This document shows positions 55,587-64,000 of a stretch of 64,000 nt of DNA, one piece after another. The position numbers and the translations under genes were made by a program. Under the pieces are notes generated by a model that was not told where the DNA came from, made no database searches, and saw only the letters and a program-made list of their open reading frames with translations. The stretch's first letter is position 1, and every line of letters starts with the position of its first letter. This DNA is from Chaetomium olivaceum (Eukaryota > Ascomycota > Sordariomycetes > Sordariales > Chaetomiaceae): contig JAYWVB010000059.1 in the NCBI GenBank assembly GCA_039881045.1, positions 1 to 64,000 on the forward strand, given 5' to 3'.

Positions 55587-57451
55587 TCATTTTCGCCAGT
55601 CCATTAAGAAGCTGTTTACGCTCTGCAGTGTTGCTCTGCTGGGGTTAGCTTCAGGGAGCGCTGTGACGATATGCCCCAACCTAACCCGGATGGCGGCCTT
55701 GTTAAACGACACCTCTTTATCACCCTGCCGCACATTCCCGGCGTCGTCAAAACACCAGCAGTAGACCGCCAGAGCAACGCCAACCGACAAGTCCTTCCCC
55801 GACTCGCACAGCACCACCACTTTCTTTTCTGGCGCGGTATCATCCCCCGTGGCTGGCCGCCTCAGTATGCCAACACAAACTCACAAACCTGCGGCAGCGC
55901 ATCCCTCAACAACCGACTCGCCGCCTTGCTCTTCCCCAACCCAACCTCCAAACACCCCTTCCCCCTCACCCACTCCTTGCTGTCTGTCGCCCCCGGCACC
56001 ACCCTTACCACACAGACCCCCTCACCAACCTCACCAAACCCACCAACATCCGCCCCCAACGCGCCTACAAACACCACCCCCTCCCCTTTAACCCCCTTCA
56101 CAACCTCCTTCAACCCCCCCTCTCCCCTACCACCACCCCCCTTCACCTCCTCCTCATCTCTCCTCACCAACTCCTCAATCACCCCCTTCACCTCCCCCTC
56201 CCCAGCCCCCAACAACACATCCTTCCACCGCCAAAACCCCGCCGCCGTCAGAACCCCCGCCCAATTCTCCGTATCGTCCCCGGCCCCCTGCACATACGCC
56301 GCCCCACCCCCGACCTCGCTCACCTCCTGCGCCCCGGCCCGCCGCGACGCCGTGCAGCAAACCACCACCGCCCACCCCTCCCCCCAACCTCTCCAGCCCC
56401 TCACGCACAGCGGCAAGCGAGTCAGGATCGTCGGGGGTGAGGTCTTCGGGGGTGAGGAAGAAGGGGCGGAGGGGTTTGTTTTTGAGGGAGGTGCGCAGTG
56501 GCGCGGGGCTGATTTGCAGGGAGAGGAAGGCGGTGAGGAAGGAGGGGAGGAGGGCGGTGATTTGGGAGGATTCGGAGGCGGAGACTTGGGAGGGCGGGGT
56601 GTAGAGGGCGTGGAGTGGGTTTGTTATGTTGGGGTCGGGGTTGGGGGTGGTGGTGGTGGTGATGGTGGTGTTGTTGTTGTCGGTGGTGGTGGTGTTGGGG
56701 GGTGGTGAGGCGAAGAGGGCGCGGTTGAGGACGGCGCACCAGGTCGGGACCGTCTTGCTTAGGGCGTCGGGCATGCCTGGAAGGATGGGTTTAGTAAGCG
56801 GGTTGGTTGTATGGTTGGGGATGGAGGTTAAGGGGGTTGGTTTGTGGAGTTGGTGAAGGGGAGATAAGGGGGTCAAGGGTAGAAAAAGGGAGAAGCGAGG
56901 GATCAAGGTTATAAAGTTGGAGGGGATGGGCTGGCCTTTTAGGGAGGTCACGTACGTTTGCCTCGGCGGGTTGAGTCGACTATGATGCAGCTGACAGTGC
57001 TGTTAGTGTTTGTTGATTCGTGAATAGGGGCTGCAAAACAAACACAAGGACAGACGAAAACATATGATTCGAATAACACAAGATAAAACGACTACCAGAC
57101 CAAATAAACAAAACCTCACCCATCATTCTCCCCAATCAACTCCAGCAAGTGCAGATTCAACCTTCTCGAACTAAACTTCCACTGCCCGGTATGCCCGTCC
57201 GTACTCTTAAAGTACGCCGACCGGCCGGCCTTCCGGGCAGGGTCGATATACCAACTCCTCCCGCATCGCTCGTTCGCCACGAGTGGCAGCTTCAAGACAT
57301 CAGCAACTTTCTCAACAAAAGCCGCGTCGTGGGCTATCGACGCAAGCCTGTTGGTAATGAAGTTGGACCGCTTCAGGTCGCCAAGAATGCGCGAGAAGTT
57401 CTGGCTGGCCTGCTCGGGGAAGATGACCTGATCTAATGTCGGGGGTGGCAT
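55587..57451 (-). CDS. rit1: Initiator-tRNA 2'-O-ribosyl phosphate transferase Rit1
   Basis: Exons 57451-57120, 56990-56956, 56776-55889 and 55823-55587, about 496 residues. Rit1 adds ribosyl phosphate to A64 of initiator tRNA-Met, keeping it out of elongation. Diagnostic blocks are FITNRLASIAHDAAFV, LVANERCGRSWYIDP, FKSTDGHTGQWKFSSRRLN and CIIVDSTRRGKRMPDALSKT, formed over two introns. Further on come VPTWCAVLNRAL, VVVCCTASRR, YVQGAGDDTENWA and the end CESGKDLSVGVALAVYC to ANPSRATLQSVNSFLMDWR. The last intron uses a weak GTTTGT donor. Exon 3 has one extra base at the G-rich run 56371-56386: LGGG must be followed by WAVVVCC. Composition flips from C-rich to G-rich at the same place. Confidence 0.88.
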
Positions 57452-60400
57452 CTTGATGTTTGTTCATGAGGGTGGTGAGTTGTGATGGAAGCAACCGTCT
57501 TCGTCAACGAATACCTTACCTCGATGTGGAAGAAACCTAAGTGAGTGGAGGCTGGACCCGATGCAGAGACTCGACGTGGTTGGCGGTTAGGGCCTTTTAG
57601 TGGAGACGCCTAACTCATAGGGCTGCCCGGGGATGACTTGCAGCGCCAGGCCCGGGCCGGGGCCCGACACCCGAAATGACGAAAATGGGGAGACGAGCCA
57701 ATGGTATCCTCGAATTCAACTCAAAAACGAAACTGAGGATTCTGTTCATCTCGCAACTTTCATCTGTCTACACGCTAGTATCATGAGTCCGATGTGTAAC
57801 CTGAACTACAACAGTATGTTCACAGCACGGCCTTGGTATTTTCCATCTTGTTTCATTTCAGATGAAAAAGTTGGTTGGCTCTTATTAAATTCTGCGCCAA
57901 GATCTCACTGCCGACTGCAGTGACCTGACGCTGCAATTTGCACGTTACCGGCTCGTCAGGAAGGATTCAGCCATCCCGCAGCGGTTGCGGAGGACTCCCA
58001 GATAACTATCGGTATCCCGCCTTGGGGTTACATACGTACATACACGACATACCACGTTGTGCCTGGGGTTTCCGGGCAGAACCTACTGTGCACTGTGTAA
58101 GCCCTGACTCGTGTCTCATGGTTTCTCGGAAGGTGCCGGCAAGGGATAACCTCATCACCAGAAGAGGCCGGGAGGTTGACCTGAGACAATGGTAGTTTCC
58201 GTTACGGAGATCGCTAATTGTGTAATTGTGTAGGTAATTGTGCCAACTCCCATCGTGACCCCCATTGTTCGCATCACTCGAGGAGTCGACGTCAAGAAGC
58301 GGGACCTGCGGACAGCCACGACGCAGCACAGCCCAACCCCACAACCGGAACCACAAGCATGAGTCCGAAAGGGAACACTCGCATGCAACCCTGGCCGTGA
58401 AAAGCTGAGCTCGAAAGGAGGGCAAGAAGTCAAGGAATCAAGAAAACAAGCAAAAGAAATACAGGAAACCGGGCAAAAACGAACTTGAAATAAAACAATG
58501 AAGTAAAAAAAAAACAAAAAACCACAAGTGAAGAGAGCAAATCTACTAATTTCTTTGGCTTCCGGATGGCTACCGTTTCGTTCCCGCAGTCGAGGTTTTG
58601 GCTCATCCTGTGGCAGGCTTGGCGTCTTCGGGCTTGTTCAGGTTTGCTGTGCTAACGTGAGAGGAAGCTTGATGCAACTTGTTCATCGTCGCCATGCTTC
58701 TCGGCTACACTAGTTCGTTAATAAGCTCCAATGTGTTATTGTTTGACAGCGCATCGGCGATAACTACTGTACCTACCAAGGCATGGAGTGTATCTTGTGC
58801 AACGTTGGTCGCTTGCCGCGGGAAGGACTTCCGTGGGGCTGTTCCAGAATTCCACCGCCGCTAACCCCAAATCATCCCGCGCTTCTGGCACTCACCGCCC
58901 TTCCCCTGCCGACAGCGACCACAGGACAACCTCAAAAATGTCACCCCCCCGTCTTCGAGTTTGTGGCGCAGCGGGCGCTGGACGCTGAGGCCGCCGCCGC
59001 CGAATCATTCTCATGAGAACCAGTCAGCCAGGTGAAGAGAAAGACACTTTGCGGGGAAGACTGACTCTAGTCAGGAGAAAAGCCAAGAATGGATCGCTCC
59101 CTGGTGGCTCCTGTCCATGAAATATGCCTGGCCTCCCAGCGGTGCCAGCGTCCCGACCGCAGAACCAGCCCAAAACCCTCCGGCGCCGTGTTAAAATCAC
59201 AAAAAATATCCCGTTTAGGAATCAAATTTCGATCCTGGCGACGGGACAACTTGTTCCCGTTCGCCGCGAGTCAAAATCCACGCCGCCCTTCGACCGGGGG
59301 GTGAGACGGCGATGGCCGACCCCAAGGGGGCCTAGGGTGGTGGGTGCTCATCGCTTGGCAGGGCTGAGTTCGCGACTGCGTGCATCCTTCCGCCCATCGG
59401 CCTGGGGCAGCAAATGATGTCTTCGTGCCGGATTGTAAGGATGCTTCTGCGTCGATCGACCGCACGCGGGAGGCGGCGGGGATTTCGGTCGGGTCTGTAA
59501 CAGGGCCAATTAGCATGGCAGAACCGAGACGCAGATGGCCACCCCCAGATGCGGGCCACCTCGTAGGGCTGATGAGATGGAGGGGTATCGATGCCCTCCA
59601 GAGGGGCCGTGCTGTGTGCTGTGCGTTCTCTTTTTGGACCCCGCAGACCCAGACTCTCCCGAGGACGGACGGCCTCCGACTATACTGTGTATTTTCCTAG
59701 AGGGGATTCCCTCGGTACCTTGGTACTGGGCGGGAAGGGCGCGCCATCAAACGCGTCCTTAGACAGTAGCAGAGAGCGGCCTCGGGAGAGATCAAGCTAG
59801 ACAAGCAAGGGAGCGGCACATGGTGTTGTGTGTAACCACTGACAACATCGAGGGCCGGAGTCAGCGGCCAGGCCAAGAAGGTGTGGTGGAAACCGGGGTG
59901 ACGGTTCCGCGCACATCACGGCGGCCCCAGCAAATTACCAAGCTGCAAATTATACAAGGTGGGGAGTTGTGATCGCACAGTTGGAGGGGTCGTTACAGGA
60001 CCTGGATGACTTCTGCGTCATTGCCGGGCGTCGGCTCGCCGTTCGACCAAGGGTGGCGCTGCGGTATTGCCGCGGAGGGTTTGACGACGCATGCGAGGTG
60101 CCCAAAACTATGTCTCTCTCAAGGCACCATATACGAGATGCCTGCTTTTTGGTCTGGATGTCTGGGGTCGGGTCAGAAAACAGTCATCTTGGCTTTCCAG
60201 TTTGGAGTCGCAAAAGGTTGGGCGGAGCTCACTAGCCCCGACATTTGTGGCCTTGATTTCTTTTGCGCTTTGTGCGGCCTCTCCGTCCGGGATGGATACA
60301 CCTTCCCAGACGAGACAAACTAACACACAGAACTGCAACATGCAACAGCCGCCAGTGAGAATCTCGGCAATCAACCACATCCCGTCAGCCAGTCCGGGTG

Positions 60401-61157
60401 GCACCGTGTGCGGTCACCAGAATGGAAGTACGCAACATCACACTGGAGATTTTTGGAGGTGATACTCTGCAGCCCAGGTTCTTTATTTTGTATTATCGCG
60501 CCGTTCGACGACGGGAAAAGCTGGCAGAAAATGACCAAGGGCTCCAAGTGCTAAGCGCCAGGGTGCAAAAATAACATCTGTGGTTTTTCTTGGGCTCCCA
60601 ATCTCACGATCGCATCCAGATAACTACCTAGGTACCATAGGTAGGCTCCATGGTGCGCCGTAGGCACCTAGCTTGGAAAGCTGCATGTGCAGCCAGGGTG
60701 TTCAGAGACCCCTGCGCAATGACCGGGGCCCTGGAAAAAGTGGGGGCACCCTCCCGTCACAGGGGACCAAACTCGTGCTTAAGGCCAGCCTCGCCCCGGA
60801 TCGGCCCTTTCTACGCCCCATGTCTCCCATCTTCCGAGTTCCCCTCCATTATACTGACTCCGAGCTCCCAGCTCGATGACTGCCTCGGTTTCTACTGTGC
60901 ACCTGACCTGACATTGATTGCTGGATTCAAGATCCGTCGTCTGCCGACTCACGACCTTCAACGCGCGCATAGATCGTCCGATCCCTGAGCCGGGAAGCCA
61001 CACCAACGCTTTTTTCATCTCAACTTGCCGACGAACTCCCATTGTTGCCGATAAAGCCACGGGATAGTCACGGCGCAATCGGCTGTGGGGTGAACTGTCG
61101 CGGGGTAGGACAGAGATAGAGAGTTGTGCTGGTGTGCCGCAATTGAGCCCCCCGAAT
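57452..61157. other. 3.7-kb intergenic block upstream of a transcription factor
   Basis: A long divergent region without a recognisable gene on either strand. Short frames up to about 120 codons are not conserved-looking. An A-rich stretch is present near 58440-58525. Long upstream regions are common for fungal regulator genes, so regulatory content is likely but not shown. Confidence 0.45.
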
Positions 61158-63387
61158 ATGGCGTCGACAACACGCGCGACGCAGCCTCAAACCTCGTCCA
61201 CCAATGGCTCTGGCGACGCTCCACCGCCGAGGACGAGGAAGTCACTCCCAAAGGTAGGATTCTCGAGAACTGTTTCAAAATGGCCGCTAACCATTGTTTC
61301 AAGGTAAAAACGGGTTGTAGCAACTGCAAAAAGCGGAGAATCAAGTGCGATGAGCAAAGACCAGCTGTATGTCAAACCGCACGCCCGGCCTGGCTCTGCA
61401 ATCGACGAGCTGACACGTAGTGAACACTAGTGCCACCGCTGTGTCGTTTCTGGGAAGATATGTTCTGGCTACCCGCCCCCGCCTCGGAGCGCAAGGCCGT
61501 CCGAGGCCATCAGGATCGCACCAAAACCGCTCGTGGCCATGGCCGCGGGTGCGCCACCACCCAACCATGAGCCCGTCCAGCTTCCCCCGAGACGAGTCGC
61601 GAAATACCAGCGACGCACCACCCCGCCGATGACGCCGAGTACGCCGAATGTGATGAACATACTGTACCACCCCTCGATAGACCTCCCTTTCAGTGACCAG
61701 GAAGGCCAGTACTTCCACCTGTTCCGTGAGCATACCGCCACGATCCTCTGGCTTCTTTGACTCGGCCTTCTGGACTCGGAGTGTTCTGCAGGAGTGCCAC
61801 TCGGCAACCGCAATTCGTCATGCCGTCGTCGCGCTGGGCGCATTATACAAGACGCTGGAGAAGTCAAACGAATCGCCGCCGACATCGCCGTACCCGGACA
61901 GAGATCCCGCTGACTCGGCAATACGCCACTGGGAAATGGCGTTCAGGCAGTATTCCAATGCTTGTAATGCGTTGGTGAAGGCCGAGACGGCCGAGTCCAC
62001 CTCGCACCGTACCCGGCTAATGGCAAGTGTCCTATTGGCCTGTTTCGATTCCTTCGTTGGCGACCATAGACAAGCCATTGTCCAAATCCAGACCGGGCTA
62101 GGGTTACTGGAGCAGCTGCGTGCCGAGAGGAGGCGGGCCTTTCTCTCGTCGTCTGATGAGCCCGTGGAGGAGGAGCTCACACAAATGTTCACCCGGCTCG
62201 CGATTCAAGCCAAATCCTACGATATGGCCTTCCACTTCCCCCAACCCTGGGTCGTGCGCCTAACATCGAGCCAGGGGCAAGACCCCGCCTCCCCTGCATC
62301 GGATGCCGCGTCGCCAATAAGCATCAACCAGGATCCCTTCCCGGACCGCTTCGCATCCGTCATGGAAGCCCGACTGGCCTGGGACAAGCTCTGCGAGCGC
62401 ATCTTCCGCTTCACCGAGACCATGTTCGCCCACGCCCAGAACGGCGTCATGGGCGTCCTACCCACGTCGCTACAACACTACGGCATCTCCTTCAAGAAGG
62501 ATATCGAGGCCTGGTCCCAGGCGTTTGACCCCATCCTCGCATCGAGGACAGCCCCCGGCGTGAGCAGCCAGGAGAAGGCCGCCATTGCGGTGCTCAAGAT
62601 GTTCCAGATCATGAGCAAAATTCTTTTTCTTATGACCTTCAGCGACAGCGAGATGCATTTTGACAACTTTACCCCTTACTTTAAGGGTATCATCGACCTC
62701 GCTCTCGAGGTAGTTGGCGACGAGGAACGGAGAGCAGCGGCGAGGCGGTGCCCGGACGCGGCATTTTGCCGTCACCAAGAACGCTGCGAGCCCGACATCT
62801 TTGGCGGCCACGAGTACGCCGCTCGCCACATCAAGCCCAGCTTCAGTGCCGACCTGGGCATTGTCCCGCCGCTGTATGTTGTCGCCACCAAGTGCCGCGA
62901 ACCGCATATCCGTCGGCAGGCTATCCAGCTCCTGCGGAGTAGTGCCCGTAGGGAGGGCATGTGGGACAGCGAGCTGACCGCCCGTATCGGCATCTGGATT
63001 GCCGAGATTGAAGAGGAGGACGTCGACCTATTTGGAGGCGGCTACGGCAACAACATCCCCACGCCCGGGTCCAGCCCCGTCCAGACTCATTCTCACCCGA
63101 CCACCGGCGGCGACAGCCCTCAGTCCCAAGCGCACTCGGATTACGGCAACGGCCGCTGGGAAAAGTCCATGTCCCCCGGCGCAAGCTCAACCCGCACCTC
63201 CTTCTCCTCCCTTCGCTCCCCGGAGCAACAACGCAAGACGATACCCATCCCCGAGGAGAAGCGGGTTATGGTTAGGGCCGTCGAGTTCGACCTGCGCGAG
63301 CGTTCCGCCGTGATCCAGCTTGGTTCAAGGAACCTCAAGACGGGAACGCCGGACTTGAAGACGAAAGTGACCAAGATTACGTGGTAG
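61158..63387 (+). CDS. Zn2Cys6 transcription factor with fungal-specific regulatory domain
   Basis: Exons 61158-61253, 61304-61366 and 61431-63387, about 704 residues. The binuclear zinc cluster is CSNCKKRRIKC, then DEQRPA, then CHRCVVSGKIC (C-x2-C-x6-C-x6-C-x2-C-x6-C), assembled across an intron placed just before the fourth Cys. Residues 65-150 are Pro/Arg-rich. FSDQEGQYFHLFREHTAT begins the regulatory region, which continues SGFFDSAFWTRSVLQECHS and AVVALGALYKTLE, typical of fungal Zn2Cys6 regulators. The frame changes by one base near 61740-61757, and exon 3 has one base too many. The C-terminus is Ser/Pro-rich and ends in a basic conserved-looking block (KRVMVRAVEFDLRERSAVI). Targets unknown. 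Confidence 0.87.
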
Positions 63388-64000
63388 CGGCGGGCTATCA
63401 TCATCCACCGTTCTGTTCTTTGTTGATATTGACTTTTTATGCTTCAACCTTTTTTTCTCATATACCCAAAGATGGTGGATATTGGGGTTGGGGACGAGGG
63501 CGGGCTGTATCGGGCCTGGATTTGCCTTTACACCTTGTTTCCCGCATACGCAAGAAATCAGCACGTTTAGATTGCTTGAGTTCTAACAACAAAAAGTGGC
63601 TGCTCAGCCCAAAACTACCTACACAAACTAAAACGAGCTTGGATCTCGGTTGGGTAGCTTCACTTCAATTTCTTTTTTTTTTCTATCTGTGGTTGCGCAT
63701 TACGAGTAAAACTTGAGAGCAGAGCTGGCGAGTGTCGTCCCTTCTCTAGACGGATCTGGAATCTGGGCAGAATGGAACGAGAGATCGATCATCAAGCAGG
63801 GGCGTGGGGACGGCGTGGGATGGCGTTCGGCACGTTGCATCACGCAAACCGATGCACGAGTTGCCGCGCAAGGGAAGGAGGAGGGGTTTTGGACTCTGGA
63901 AAGAAGAAAACCTTGTTTGGGAGCAATCCTCGGGAAATGAATATAGTGTGTAATGGAAGCAAATAAAGCAATCCCTAGTCCCCTCACCAGTTTCTATCTA
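63388..64000. other. 3' flank of the transcription factor
   Basis: About 610 bases, T-rich at the start, consistent with a 3' UTR. No further gene is recognisable before the window ends. Confidence 0.45.

Noticed and set aside
34644..63387. A biosynthetic or defence gene cluster
   Set aside because: No backbone enzyme (PKS, NRPS, terpene synthase), no NLR/HET gene and no co-directional grouping. The genes are unrelated housekeeping functions.
1..64000. Transposons or CRISPR arrays
   Set aside because: No transposase, reverse transcriptase, long terminal repeats or regularly spaced repeats were seen. The one tandem repeat is a simple 29-bp duplication.

Overview
The window reads as nuclear DNA of a filamentous ascomycete, most likely a Sordariomycete and probably near Sordariales/Chaetomiaceae. 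The genes are GC-rich with strongly C-ending codons. They carry short (about 50-110 nt) GT-AG introns with CTAAC/CTGAC branch sites. The gene set is fungal (Las1, Rit1, saccharopine reductase, a Tul1/Dsc-type ligase, 2EXR and Zn2Cys6 proteins). The taxonomic placement is inference. There are no operons, CRISPR arrays or intact mobile elements. All products were recognised by reading translations, without database searches.

Layout. 0.9-4.4 kb: a magnesium-chelatase-like protein convergent with Golgi GDPase. 5.2-6.9 kb: a broken 2EXR gene, then a carboxymuconolactone-decarboxylase-like protein. 7.8-12.7 kb: a DeSI-thioredoxin-PUL protein, then a short kinesin-3. 13.6-27.1 kb: an unknown protein, an eIF4E-family protein, a degenerate EF-hand protein, glyoxalase II, Las1 and saccharopine reductase. 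28.1-29.3 kb: an unknown disordered protein, followed by 5.4 kb without a recognisable gene. 34.6-41.3 kb: a pfkB sugar kinase divergent from NAD kinase, then a secreted Kex2-type protein. 44.0-49.0 kb: mitochondrial EF-Tu, ribosomal protein uS14 divergent from an ER protein disulfide isomerase, then an HSBP1-like protein. 49.6-57.5 kb: a Golgi/endosome RING ligase, an unknown protein, a HAD phosphatase and Rit1. 61.2-63.4 kb: a Zn2Cys6 transcription factor behind a 3.7-kb non-coding block.

Functionally these are mostly housekeeping genes: translation (EF-Tu, uS14, eIF4E-like, Rit1), rRNA processing (Las1), secretory-pathway quality control (GDPase, PDI, Tul1) and metabolism (Lys9, NAD kinase, glyoxalase II, HAD, sugar kinase). 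They do not form one pathway or biosynthetic cluster.

Three cross-cutting signals stand out. (1) Ten otherwise well-conserved genes, including near-essential ones, each contain one or more apparent small indels, several in C or G runs. In most of them intron phases fix the net error at plus or minus one base. This looks like residual sequencing or assembly error rather than mass pseudogenisation. (2) Many coding strands switch from C-rich to G-rich composition towards the 3' end. (3) Several proteins carry striking low-complexity insertions (His/Asp in NAD kinase, Gln/Pro/Ala and Gly/Arg in Las1, polyGln in the sugar kinase and the eIF4E-like protein). Exon coordinates below come from hand reading of splice sites and reading phase.
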